This document shows positions 7,676 through 16,122 of a stretch of DNA of 20,026 nucleotides, piece by piece. Numbering within the stretch: the stretch's first letter is position 1; every line of letters begins with the position of its first letter. The stretch is from JAGOEF01 sp964511665 (GTDB lineage Bacteria; Bacteroidota; Bacteroidia; Bacteroidales; ML635J-15): the NCBI GenBank assembly GCA_964511665.1, contig CAZEHA010000061.1, positions 1 through 20,026 of the forward strand, in the 5' to 3' direction. Position numbers and translations under genes: made by a program. A model generated the notes under the pieces. It was given only the letters and a program-made list of their open reading frames with translations. It was not told the origin of the DNA and ran no database searches.

Positions 7676-9856
7676 TTATCTAACAATATCTACAAACCCT
7701 CTTAATACTTCGCTGCCATCCATTAAGTCGATAACATAGAAATAGGAACCCGTGGGTAGGTTTTTCCCATTTAATGTGCCATCGAAGTTGTTACTGTAAT
7801 CATTCGATTCAAAAACCATTCTGCCCGCTCTGTCGAAAACCTGTACCAATGCATTTGGGTGCAGCTCGATAAACTTAATTTGCCATGTGTCGTTTTTGCC
7901 GTCGTTGTTTGGAGTAAAAACATTGGCCGGCACAATGCAGGTTGAATAAATGCTGCTAAGGCTAATGCTCTGCGTTAGTGTGCAGTTGTAAAAATCGGTT
8001 ATGGTAACCATATAGTTGCCAGCCGAAACATTTTCAATAAAATATTCGTAGCTTCCGTTCGACCATTCGAATGCGTAAGGAGGTTCTCCTCCTGTAATAT
8101 TCAATGAAATGCTTCCATCGGAGAGGTCGGGGCACGAAGTTTTATGTAGTGTGCTTTCGATGCCAATCTCAAGAGGGCTCTGAAGTTCAATGGAATACGT
8201 GATATTGCAATTGTTTACATCGGTAATGCTCACGGTGTGTGTGCCCGGGTTAAGGTTGCCGGCTATCGATTCTGTGGCTCCATTACTCCATTCGTATGAG
8301 TAAGGTTCAACGCCACCGCTTACATATACTTCAATTTCGCCGGCCTCGTCGGTGTAACATAACCCCGATAAAATTTGATGATTTACAGCCAGTGCAGCGG
8401 GGGCATCAATCAGCACATCGAAAGTAGAAACACAAAAATACCCGTCGATTACACTTAGCGTGTATTCACCGCGTGGTAAGCCTGAAACGGAATTGCCCAC
8501 AGCGCCATTCGACCACATATACTGGTAAGGAGCATTACCGCTTGTAATGGTTGCTATCGCTTGTCCATCGGCACTTTCGTAGCACGATGCCGGTGTAATC
8601 TCGATGTCGGCAGCAGCATTTTGTACTATTCCAAAATTTACTGGGACAGCAAGGCTGGTACACGACATGTCTTCGTTGGTTTGTGTTACATAGTATGTGT
8701 AATTGCCGGGTGCAGTAGTCGCTAAGCTTATACTGTTGGTTTCCGACAACAGGTTCATGAGATTCTCGTCGGAGTACCACCTTATGTTGTTTCCCTGAGC
8801 TGTAAGTAGTGGATTGGCTTCGTTGGCACAGAAAAAATCAGGGTGGCTTGCTACCTCAGGTCCTTCGATATACTCAATTTCGATGTTTAGGATTGTGGGT
8901 ACACTGGTACAAGAACTAACTGGACTAGTTTGCGTGGCAAAAATAGTGTAGCTTCCGGGTTCTGAGAATGTGGGAGTGTAGCTGGAACCACTATGAATCT
9001 GATTCGTGAGTTGTTCATCGCTATACCATGTAATTTGAGTTCCTTGAGCCGTGATTTCGGGCATCGGCTGCCCCGGACATATATTGATTTGATTGGGATT
9101 CAGTGCCGGAGCCGATGGTGATTGGTACACCGTAACAGTTTCATTTTGAGAGAAAGTAAGAACCGGTTTATAAAAATCGACTGTTATCTGCAAGGCTCCG
9201 GCTGCAGTAGTTGTGTTTATTATCGATTGGTAGGCTCCAAATCCGTTGCTATTGTAAGGTGGAAGTGGTATGGTAAGTTGAGTTGTATTGCCTTCGCCAT
9301 CGTCAAGGCAATTGTCGTCGGCATCGAGGCTGTCTTTATCCCATATCTGTATCCAAATAGGAAAATTGGTTCCTATGTTAAATTCATTAATAGGGAGGTT
9401 AATAGTAACATAGCTGCCTTCTGAAACATCCTGAGTTTGGTCGATTGTAGTGTATAAAACATTGCCACTGTTATCTAAAATTTTAATGTAAATCTCCACC
9501 GTATTGTCGAATGGTGTTGAGTCGTCGCAAGCCAAATGCCCTGCAAGCGATACTCCGGTTATTTTATAACCAATTGTATCGATGTTGACCACATAGCTTA
9601 CCTCGTAAACACCCGGACCGGCGTAGGTAACTGCTTCAGGGTTCATTGCGGTTGATGTGACTCCGTTTCCAAAGTCCCATGAGTAGGTAAACCCTGTGGT
9701 TATCAGGAATACCGGACTGTACCCATTGTTGGGATGTAGGTTGGTGAAATCAACTGTTACATTATCGCAGGCATGAGTGGGGTTAAGCTCGAAGTGTTGG
9801 GCCTGTGCATAAATTATGGTAATAGAACAGATAAGAAATAAAGAAAGTTTCTTCAT
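7676..9856 (-). CDS. PKD/Ig-like/SprB-repeat surface protein with type B T9SS (gliding-type) C-terminal domain
   Basis: 726 residues from the ATG at 9856, which opens a clear signal peptide (MKKLSLFLIC...AQA). The frame continues 34 codons upstream to a TTG, but that part overlaps the preceding gene and is not secretion-like. In order there is a PKD-like domain (about 45-98, YSWDFGNG at 58-65), an acidic beta-rich region (about 100-230) with IWDKDSLDADDN that resembles a C2-type calcium-binding sandwich, two Ig-like modules (about 245-410, each with WYSDE), and three SprB-type repeats (about 413-635, each with a PYxYxWSNG-type core). The C-terminal domain (about 640-726) has the NVFTPNNDGKNDTW signature of the gliding-motility-associated type B sorting domain and ends FVDIVR. 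It is probably exported by the T9SS with help from the PorP/SprF protein encoded next. The role is unknown: adhesin, scaffold for the neighbouring phosphatases, or substrate-binding protein. The C2 resemblance is weak. Confidence 0.9.
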   Translation of the reverse strand: MKKLSLFLICSITIIYAQAQHFELNPTHACDNVTVDFTNLHPNNGYSPVFLITTGFTYSWDFGNGVTSTAMNPEAVTYAGPGVYEVSYVVNIDTIGYKITGVSLAGHLACDDSTPFDNTVEIYIKILDNSGNVLYTTIDQTQDVSEGSYVTINLPINEFNIGTNFPIWIQIWDKDSLDADDNCLDDGEGNTTQLTIPLPPYNSNGFGAYQSIINTTTAAGALQITVDFYKPVLTFSQNETVTVYQSPSAPALNPNQINICPGQPMPEITAQGTQITWYSDEQLTNQIHSGSSYTPTFSEPGSYTIFATQTSPVSSCTSVPTILNIEIEYIEGPEVASHPDFFCANEANPLLTAQGNNIRWYSDENLMNLLSETNSISLATTAPGNYTYYVTQTNEDMSCTSLAVPVNFGIVQNAAADIEITPASCYESADGQAIATITSGNAPYQYMWSNGAVGNSVSGLPRGEYTLSVIDGYFCVSTFDVLIDAPAALAVNHQILSGLCYTDEAGEIEVYVSGGVEPYSYEWSNGATESIAGNLNPGTHTVSITDVNNCNITYSIELQSPLEIGIESTLHKTSCPDLSDGSISLNITGGEPPYAFEWSNGSYEYFIENVSAGNYMVTITDFYNCTLTQSISLSSIYSTCIVPANVFTPNNDGKNDTWQIKFIELHPNALVQVFDRAGRMVFESNDYSNNFDGTLNGKNLPTGSYFYVIDLMDGSEVLRGFVDIVR

Positions 9857-9860
9857 AAAA

Positions 9861-11759
9861 TCATAGTTTAATAATTCGTTTTGTTTTAACAATTCCACTT
9901 TTTCTGGTAATACTCGCCAGATAACTTCCTTTTGGCAAATCCGACAAATCGATATCAAAATAGCTTACATCGGCACAACCCGGATTGAGTACGGCTTCAA
10001 TAATTTTTTTACCATTCATGTCTGTAATTTCCAATTTGCATTCGTGGTCGTGGGCCGAAAAATACTGAATGGTAATATGGTTGTTGAATGGATTGGGATA
10101 AACACCCAGAATTACCAGTTCTTCAACCCCATCGACGGGTTCGATTCCTACCGACTGAATTGGATATTCGGGAGCAAAATATGGGTTCTGTGAAAGGCGC
10201 ACGGATGGCACCGGCGATTGCCGCAAAAAATTCTCGTTATTGTTCACATACCACGAAGAAGCATTCGATTCAAAGTAGTTTGTCGATTCGATATTGTTGA
10301 TAAAATACCAATCGGCCTGACAACGGTTGTGGTTTACATCTAGAATGTAATATCCCCTGCTAACCAGTTCCACCCATTTCATGTGGGTGTTAATCAATTG
10401 AATAGCCCCCGAGCCCAAACCTCCTAAAAAGCTATTGGTCGACGGGCTGGTAACCGATGGGGTTACAAACTCAACCGTGCCCGAACCTTGTCCATTGGAA
10501 CCATAACTTCCCATCGATGGGTTTGGCACATCGTTGGCCCAGCTGGTGTGAATATCTCCGGTAAGAACCACGGTGTTTTTAATTCCCATGCCGTAAATCC
10601 AGTCGAGAATGCGTTGCCTTTCGTACTGATAACCATCCCATTGGTCTTTGTTGGCAACAATGCCGGCAATAATCAACGGGGCAAACATCACCTGCTGGGT
10701 TATAAGTTTCCATTGTACGGGTGTGGTGAATTGAAAATTGTATAATTCCATTTTTAGCCAGTTGAACTGCATGTCGCCAATCAATCTTTTATTTGGGTCG
10801 TCAACGGCTAAACCATTGGGATCGTCGCGTTCTTCGTATCGGGTATCGAGAAGCATGGCAGCAGCCAGGTCGCCAAACTGAATAGTGTGCCTAATCTTAT
10901 TTTTGGGATCATCGGGGTCGTTAATTCTTCGCATAGGAATCCACTCAAAGAAAGCCTGAATTCCTGCATTCATGCGAGTTGTCCAGTCGCCTTCGCCTGC
11001 CGAGTGATTCTCGGCACCTCCCACATATGAATTATTGGCGGTTTCGTGATCGTCGTATATTACATACCACGGGTATTGTTGGTGAGCGTATCTCAGATCG
11101 GGATCTAAACGATAATGAGAATAGCGCATGCGATAGTCGGATAGTGTGATGATTTCATTGTTGGGTTGCAATGCCCTTTCGGAATGAGTACCATATTCGT
11201 TGGTAGCGTATTCATAAATATAATCGCCTAAATGAAATACTGCATCTACATCGTTTCGCACGGTTAAACTACGATATACATTAAAAAAACCGTTGTTGTA
11301 GTTTGAGCCCGATACCACAGCAATACGGAGACTGTCGTTCCCCGAAACGGGAACTGTTTTAGTTCGTCCGATAACCGAATTCAAATCGAAAGCCCTAAAG
11401 TAATAATAGTACCATGTGTCGGCTTGCAATCCGGTTACATCTATTTTTACGGTATAGTCAACATCTTCGTCGGTGGTGTAGGTTCCATAAGCTATCATAT
11501 TCGTAAATAGCGTATCGGTAGCCATAAACCATTCCACTTCAATGTTTTCAACCGTAGCAACCGGTGTTACCCGAGTCCAAATAATAACCCTGTCGTGAAG
11601 TGCATCGCCCGAGGCAACCCCATGATAGAATGGAGCAAAATCGGGGTCAAACGAATAGGACAATCGATTGCAATACTCTTTTTCACGATCGTTATCCGTC
11701 TGCGAAAATGCCGTTGCAGCAACCAAAAGAAACAGTGAAATGGAGAAAAGAACTTTCAT
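9861..11759 (-). CDS. PhoD-like alkaline phosphatase/phosphodiesterase with type A T9SS domain
   Basis: 632 residues. A signal peptide (about 1-20) is followed by the PhoD N-terminal beta domain (about 40-138, HGVASGDALHDRVIIWTR). The catalytic domain (about 144-485) carries HLGDYIYEY (D179), YDDHE (D236, D237, H238), LDTRYEER (around 305) and TGDIHTSW (D401, H403). A type A sorting domain closes the protein (about 550-632, YPNPFNNHITI at the start). PhoD enzymes hydrolyse phosphate mono- and diesters outside the cytoplasm using an Fe/Ca site. Where the family usually has S-C-Q/N, this protein has S150-G151-S152-N153, so the cysteine that ligates iron in Bacillus PhoD is absent. The remaining motifs are intact, so activity with an altered metal site is possible. 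The start lies two bases after the preceding stop, and the neighbours suggest phosphate release at the cell surface. Confidence 0.92.
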   Translation of the reverse strand: MKVLFSISLFLLVAATAFSQTDNDREKEYCNRLSYSFDPDFAPFYHGVASGDALHDRVIIWTRVTPVATVENIEVEWFMATDTLFTNMIAYGTYTTDEDVDYTVKIDVTGLQADTWYYYYFRAFDLNSVIGRTKTVPVSGNDSLRIAVVSGSNYNNGFFNVYRSLTVRNDVDAVFHLGDYIYEYATNEYGTHSERALQPNNEIITLSDYRMRYSHYRLDPDLRYAHQQYPWYVIYDDHETANNSYVGGAENHSAGEGDWTTRMNAGIQAFFEWIPMRRINDPDDPKNKIRHTIQFGDLAAAMLLDTRYEERDDPNGLAVDDPNKRLIGDMQFNWLKMELYNFQFTTPVQWKLITQQVMFAPLIIAGIVANKDQWDGYQYERQRILDWIYGMGIKNTVVLTGDIHTSWANDVPNPSMGSYGSNGQGSGTVEFVTPSVTSPSTNSFLGGLGSGAIQLINTHMKWVELVSRGYYILDVNHNRCQADWYFINNIESTNYFESNASSWYVNNNENFLRQSPVPSVRLSQNPYFAPEYPIQSVGIEPVDGVEELVILGVYPNPFNNHITIQYFSAHDHECKLEITDMNGKKIIEAVLNPGCADVSYFDIDLSDLPKGSYLASITRKSGIVKTKRIIKL

Positions 11760-11761
11760 TG

Positions 11762-14425
11762 CTATTGATGTTTTATTATTTTATGCGATTCGGTTTTCCC
11801 ATCTTTTTGTATGATGATGAAGTAAGCGCCATCGCTTAATGAACCGACATCGAAAATAGTTTTTGTTTTACCGCGCTTAAGTTCAAATTGTCTCATGGTT
11901 TTACCAAAACCGTTGTGAATGCGTATAGTTGCTCCGTTTGAGTTTTGGAATAGTTCAATATTAATTACACTATTTGTTGGATTTGGATACACTTTCGACA
12001 TTTCTTTTTCGCTTATATCATCGATTGAGTTGGGTTTTAGGTACAAAAGGCTGTAGGTTTTAGTTGTGATATTATCAGGGGCTATCACCATAACTGTGGC
12101 AGTGCGTTGCGCCATGCTACCATTTACGTTTACCGGATTGAAAATACGTACTGTGGCCTGAACATCTTCGGGTACTGCATACACTTGTGCTTCGGTGGTT
12201 TCATCGGGTATTTCAACATTATAGAAAACTACCGACGGGTTGAATTCAGGTGAAAGTTGCCCCGGTATTGAATATAAATCGGACAACAAAGCATTATCCT
12301 GATTGGAGGGAACTAAAACCACACTTGCAGTATATTGCACACTGCTATTGTCTTGAGCTGTTACGGTGTAAACAACCGGTTCGTTGAAATTCTGAGGAAC
12401 ACCCGTGTCCGGATTAAGACTGCTGCCTATATAGGTAATAGTTGGTGCCAAAGAGCTAACATCGCTGCCTTCGGGCATTGAAACACTTATTGTTAAGTTT
12501 TCCTGATTGATAGTTTCAGGAGCTGTTTGTCCTGCAATATTAAACGATGTTATCATTTTTGCATTGCTCGACGCAACTACAAAGTCTACAGTATAGACGT
12601 TTATAGTTTGGTTATCGCTGGCTGTAACAGTAATACTTGCCAGGCCATCAGGCGATGATGCCTGACTGATTACCACTTCCGCATCAGGGTCGGTGGGTGT
12701 GGCCGAGACTATGGGAACTGTGGTTACACCGGCATCTAGATTAACTGTATAATTATAAATGTTGGGTGCAAACGATGGGGTTAAAGTGCCCAGATTCGTT
12801 GTAAGCGAGCTAAGTGTTGCTACTGCATTGGCTTGCACCGAAAACTCGATTGTATAGGTTTGTGTGTTTATCAAATCCTCGGCAGTAACTACTAATGTGG
12901 TAGTTCTTTGTGCTGCACTTCCTGTTAGGTTTACGGCGTTGCTAGTACTTATAGTGGCACCCGGATGATTCGTAATAGCGTAGCTTACGGGTACATTTAT
13001 TGTTCCGGCCGGTAATACAACATTGTAATGAAATGTATTGGTGTTAAAATCAGGGGCTAAGCTTCCTTGGCTGGTATATAATTGAGCCAGACTGGCGTCG
13101 GACGAAAAACTGAAGAAAGTATTTGGAAGGATATATACATTAGAACCATTCATCGACCAATACACCAGACCTGAAGGCATTGTCCCCACCGGATCCGATT
13201 CCTGAACCTGTCCCACTGAAGTCGAATTGTCGAATTTTGCAGTAGTAATTTCTATTTGTTGTTTTTTAATCGTGATTATGTTGAACCCGGCAAACCGATC
13301 TTGTGCATGCGTCCATGCAAAAGCTTTACCGCCTGCACTGGTATATAATTCTCGCATAGGGGCTCCCCACGATCCTTCTCCCAAGTATACAGTGCCTTCG
13401 TTGTCGTGTTGTATCAGCCCATTGTCGCTACCTGTGCCGCTACCCGGGACTACCGGATTTGTTATCTTCATCACGTGTGTGTGTCCTTCAAGTGCCAATC
13501 GTACTCGGTATTGACGGAATAAGTTGCACCAGCAACCTATCAGGTTCGATAACACACTATACTCTCCGTGTGGAGCGATAGGGACATGAAACTGAATAAT
13601 CTTCCAAAAAGGCTCATTGCTTCCACCTGTGTAGTTTTGCAAATCGGTTTCGAACCAGTTTAACATAGTATTGTCACATTCCAAATCGGAATTCAAGCAA
13701 TAAAAACGAGCCAGATTTCCTCCGATGTTCACTGCATAGTAGTTATCGGCACTGGGGATATCAAAAAAGTTGTAAATGTCGTCGTTTTGTTCATGGTTTC
13801 CGGTTACCGGTAGAACAGGAATAACCCTGCCTTTGGTTGCAGCCGGACCAATGGTTCTCATCCAGTCGTTCCACCAATCGTTCCATTGGCCGTCGTCGCC
13901 CGGAATAAAAATAAAATCTCCCGAAAAAGCGATAAAGTCAGGCCTAATTTGTGCGACAAGGTCGCATCCTTTTTGGCGGCGAGGCCTACACTGATCTGAT
14001 TGATACTCGACAATTGGTGCGCCTGTTCTGGTATCTCCTCCCGCAATAAAACAAACCGGATCGTTGGGGTTGTCAGAAAGTGTTTTGAACGACATACGTG
14101 AGCTGACTCCCTGATCGTCTTTTATCACAAAATAATATACAGTGTTGGGCTGCAAGCCGGTGAGTCGGGCAAAATTACTGGTTATCCCCTGATGACTGGT
14201 GGTTCGGTCGATACCGTGATTGTTGGTATACATCGACCAAAAGTCAGGAGCATAGTCGGTGGTGCCGTAATAAACTTTGGCATTTGTAGAGGTTCCGCTG
14301 GGACTCCATCCAATAACTATGGTGGTAGCTGGGTCGTCTCTAAACGAGGCTCGGTAGAACTTGGTTCCTGCAAAATGAATGATTGGAATGAACAGTAAAG
14401 CCAAACTTAAAACAATTTGTTTCAT
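11762..14425 (-). CDS. Secreted calcineurin-like (PAP-like) phosphoesterase with cadherin-like repeats and type A T9SS domain
   Basis: 887 residues. Signal peptide (about 1-19), then an FN3-like purple acid phosphatase N-domain (about 21-115). The metallophosphatase domain (about 123-395) shows GGDTR (D131), SGDFIF (D170), TGNHEQ (N210, H211), QFHVP (H280) and GHTH (H315, H317), a complete dinuclear metal set. The tyrosine that gives purple acid phosphatases their colour (GDxxY) is Phe173, so this enzyme should not be purple, and its first motif is D-x-R, not D-x-G or D-x-H. Four beta modules follow: cadherin-like sandwiches at about 444-528, 535-616 and 710-796, and at about 622-704 a DUF5018-like module (ITSFNIAGQ). 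The type A sorting domain is at about 810-887 (VYPNPTNSVINI). The enzyme is likely a surface-anchored phosphomonoesterase or diesterase. The modules may act as a stalk or bind glycans. Substrate is unknown. Confidence 0.92.
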   Translation of the reverse strand: MKQIVLSLALLFIPIIHFAGTKFYRASFRDDPATTIVIGWSPSGTSTNAKVYYGTTDYAPDFWSMYTNNHGIDRTTSHQGITSNFARLTGLQPNTVYYFVIKDDQGVSSRMSFKTLSDNPNDPVCFIAGGDTRTGAPIVEYQSDQCRPRRQKGCDLVAQIRPDFIAFSGDFIFIPGDDGQWNDWWNDWMRTIGPAATKGRVIPVLPVTGNHEQNDDIYNFFDIPSADNYYAVNIGGNLARFYCLNSDLECDNTMLNWFETDLQNYTGGSNEPFWKIIQFHVPIAPHGEYSVLSNLIGCWCNLFRQYRVRLALEGHTHVMKITNPVVPGSGTGSDNGLIQHDNEGTVYLGEGSWGAPMRELYTSAGGKAFAWTHAQDRFAGFNIITIKKQQIEITTAKFDNSTSVGQVQESDPVGTMPSGLVYWSMNGSNVYILPNTFFSFSSDASLAQLYTSQGSLAPDFNTNTFHYNVVLPAGTINVPVSYAITNHPGATISTSNAVNLTGSAAQRTTTLVVTAEDLINTQTYTIEFSVQANAVATLSSLTTNLGTLTPSFAPNIYNYTVNLDAGVTTVPIVSATPTDPDAEVVISQASSPDGLASITVTASDNQTINVYTVDFVVASSNAKMITSFNIAGQTAPETINQENLTISVSMPEGSDVSSLAPTITYIGSSLNPDTGVPQNFNEPVVYTVTAQDNSSVQYTASVVLVPSNQDNALLSDLYSIPGQLSPEFNPSVVFYNVEIPDETTEAQVYAVPEDVQATVRIFNPVNVNGSMAQRTATVMVIAPDNITTKTYSLLYLKPNSIDDISEKEMSKVYPNPTNSVINIELFQNSNGATIRIHNGFGKTMRQFELKRGKTKTIFDVGSLSDGAYFIIIQKDGKTESHKIIKHQ

Positions 14426-14440
14426 GTAAACAGATATTGG

Positions 14441-15970
14441 TTAAAAACGATATTGAATTCTTGCTGTGAAAGCATCATCTTTTATGTCGCGCAGGTATCC
14501 CGGCGATGGGTATTTTCCTTGCCCGATGTTGGCATTCTCAAAATAGGCATTCAGCGAAGTGTTTTCGTTGGTAACATTTTCGTAATGCAAACCTATTTTT
14601 ACATGCTCGTTTATCATCCAGTTCCAACCTATGCCTATAGTACTATACTTCACATCGGCAGGCGACAGATAGGTGAATGTTTGTGCGTCGTTCTGATGAT
14701 ATGTCAGTTTAATTTCTTTACCCGAAACATCGGTATTTGGGTCGTACCAATCGTATTTTATCACCAGTTGGTGACCCGTTTCGAGAATGTCTTGCACATA
14801 TTGGAAATATCCTCCACTGAAATTTCTAATAATAGTATGGTGCGGTTTGTATTTTGATGAAACAGGCGAGGGGTCGTAGGGGACAGGTTGGTCGTAGTTT
14901 GGATAGGAAATACCCATTACCGGTCCGGCAGGGCTCATGGTGTGTATTACATTGTACAGAGTATTCATTTCGTCGAGATATTTTGTGTACACAAACGAAG
15001 GCTGCACACCCCAAATATATTCGGTGCTGATTTGCGACTTGCCAAATGGTGTTTTTACTGATAATCTGGCATTTACGCCGTAGTATTTTCTGTCGATTGC
15101 AATCGGATTGGCGTTATTGTCTATCCTACTAAGTTCCATATCGGGTAAAAATCCTAAATAGCTAATTACCGTGTCGGGAATCTCATTGCCAATGGGGTAA
15201 TTTACCGTGTTTTCGCCAAAGCGGTAAACCAAATAGTGTCGGTTCCCACTCGAGTCGGAAGGATTGCTCACGTGTTCAACTTTACCTTTATAATAAGAGA
15301 ATCCTATTCCTGCTGCAAAATTGCTTTCATTGTTTTCGGGAATATCAAAATATACATGGCCAATAAAGTCTTTGTAATTGTCGGTTTCTACAGCTGATCC
15401 ATTGCCATTCACAATAGCTGCATCCATACCGAAATAGTGCAGCAATCCGCCTTCGGGCATTCTAAAACTTAACTTTGCACCCACTTCTCGCTCGTTAGGG
15501 AAAAGGGTTTGCACTATACGGCTTCTTTCGGGGCTTTCGCGAAATTGCGACGAACGCTCGATTTCGTAACCAAACGGGCGGTTGAAAGAACCGGCTGTAA
15601 CTGAAATTGCCTTAGCCCAGGGGTCAAAAACCTGAACATAAACATCTTTAACCGAAAAACCCTTGTCGGTAAAATCGAACGATAGCACCGCTTTGGTAAA
15701 CTCGCTGCCATGACTTATTTTAATTCGGCCGCGACGAATCATAAAACGATCGGCACTATAGGGCGAGGCAAAATCACCGCCGCTGAATCGCGCAAAACTA
15801 CGGGTGCTTCCACCAATGGTGTCGGCAATAAAAAAATGTTGATACTGAGCCTGAATGTAGCCATTAATGTGTAGTCCTTCCGAATCGGAATTTTCATTCT
15901 GCGCCCATGCTGTTTGACACAATTGCATCGAAAACAATACGAATACTAAAAATAGTGCTGATTTATTCAT
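14441..15970 (-). CDS. OprP/OprO-type (phosphate-selective porin family) outer-membrane porin
   Basis: 509 residues from the ATG at 15970. The signal peptide (MNKSALFLVFVLFS...AWA) is followed by GLHINGYIQAQYQ. The family hallmarks are DRFMIRRGRIK (74-84) and GSFNRPFGYE (127-136). Alternating strands run to a terminal RIQYRF ending in Phe, the usual outer-membrane assembly signal. The frame reaches an ATG at 15991, but a perfect -7 promoter box ends at 15993, so the shorter start fits better. Family members form anion channels in the outer membrane, and in Pseudomonas OprP/OprO take up phosphate and polyphosphate. Many Bacteroidota members have unproven specificity. Here it heads an operon with two exported phosphatases, which supports phosphate or organophosphate uptake. 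It probably responds to phosphate limitation through the site at 16010-16037. Confidence 0.92.
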   Translation of the reverse strand: MNKSALFLVFVLFSMQLCQTAWAQNENSDSEGLHINGYIQAQYQHFFIADTIGGSTRSFARFSGGDFASPYSADRFMIRRGRIKISHGSEFTKAVLSFDFTDKGFSVKDVYVQVFDPWAKAISVTAGSFNRPFGYEIERSSQFRESPERSRIVQTLFPNEREVGAKLSFRMPEGGLLHYFGMDAAIVNGNGSAVETDNYKDFIGHVYFDIPENNESNFAAGIGFSYYKGKVEHVSNPSDSSGNRHYLVYRFGENTVNYPIGNEIPDTVISYLGFLPDMELSRIDNNANPIAIDRKYYGVNARLSVKTPFGKSQISTEYIWGVQPSFVYTKYLDEMNTLYNVIHTMSPAGPVMGISYPNYDQPVPYDPSPVSSKYKPHHTIIRNFSGGYFQYVQDILETGHQLVIKYDWYDPNTDVSGKEIKLTYHQNDAQTFTYLSPADVKYSTIGIGWNWMINEHVKIGLHYENVTNENTSLNAYFENANIGQGKYPSPGYLRDIKDDAFTARIQYRF

Positions 15971-15992
15971 TCCTGTAACTTTGTTTCGCAAG

Positions 15993-16037
15993 CAAAATTA
16001 CCGGTGCTATGTTAAACCTGTGTTAACTCATTCTTAT
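15993..16037 (-). promoter_or_regulatory. Candidate Pho box plus -7 promoter box for the porin-phosphatase operon
   Basis: Reading the minus strand toward the porin, TTAACA occurs twice with a 5-base spacer, an 11-bp pitch (forward-strand TGTTAA at 16021-16026 and 16010-16015). A degenerate third unit, ATAAGA, lies exactly 11 bp further upstream (forward 16032-16037). Nine bases after the last repeat comes TAATTTTG (forward CAAAATTA, 15993-16000), a perfect match to the Bacteroidota -7 box TAnnTTTG. No proper -33 TTTG is present, and the repeats occupy that area. Paired short repeats at 11-bp pitch that replace the upstream promoter element are the layout of PhoB/PhoP-activated promoters, and TTAACA is the Bacillus PhoP half-site. 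I do not know an established Pho box for this phylum, so the assignment is by analogy. Confidence 0.55.
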
Positions 16038-16122
16038 GAAAACATATTATTTGACGATGTGAAAATATTGCAATAACAAGCTGCCGTTTTGAAGGAATTA
16101 TAAGGCCGGCAAGGCAATACCT

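Larger units (their letters stand above)
6765..15970 (-). other. Predicted five-gene phosphate-scavenging operon
   Basis: Five minus-strand genes follow one another with gaps of 15, 2, 4 and 17 bp (or a 1-base overlap at the last junction). The order of transcription is OprP-type porin, PAP-like phosphoesterase, PhoD-like phosphatase, SprB-repeat protein with a type B sorting domain, and PorP/SprF protein. No promoter or terminator space exists between them, so one transcript is likely. All five products have signal peptides and should act at the outer membrane or cell surface. A candidate Pho-type regulatory site and a -7 box lie just upstream of the first gene. The shared role in phosphate acquisition is inferred from the two phosphatases, the porin family and that site. 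Confidence 0.75.

Noticed and set aside
14417..14857. 146-codon open frame on the plus strand opposite the porin C-terminus
   Set aside because: It is antisense to the well-supported porin and spans the porin/phosphoesterase junction. The hydrophobic-looking translation is what antisense of beta-strand-rich coding DNA gives.
15971..15991. Upstream ATG at 15991 as the porin start
   Set aside because: It lies immediately next to the perfect -7 box (15993-16000), so it would fall at or before the transcription start. The ATG at 15970 opens a typical signal peptide.
16041..16122. Terminator hairpin between the S41 peptidase and the porin operon (GCCGGC and TGCCG/CGGCA)
   Set aside because: The stems are 4-6 bp with long or absent loops and no T tract on the minus strand, so I cannot support a terminator.
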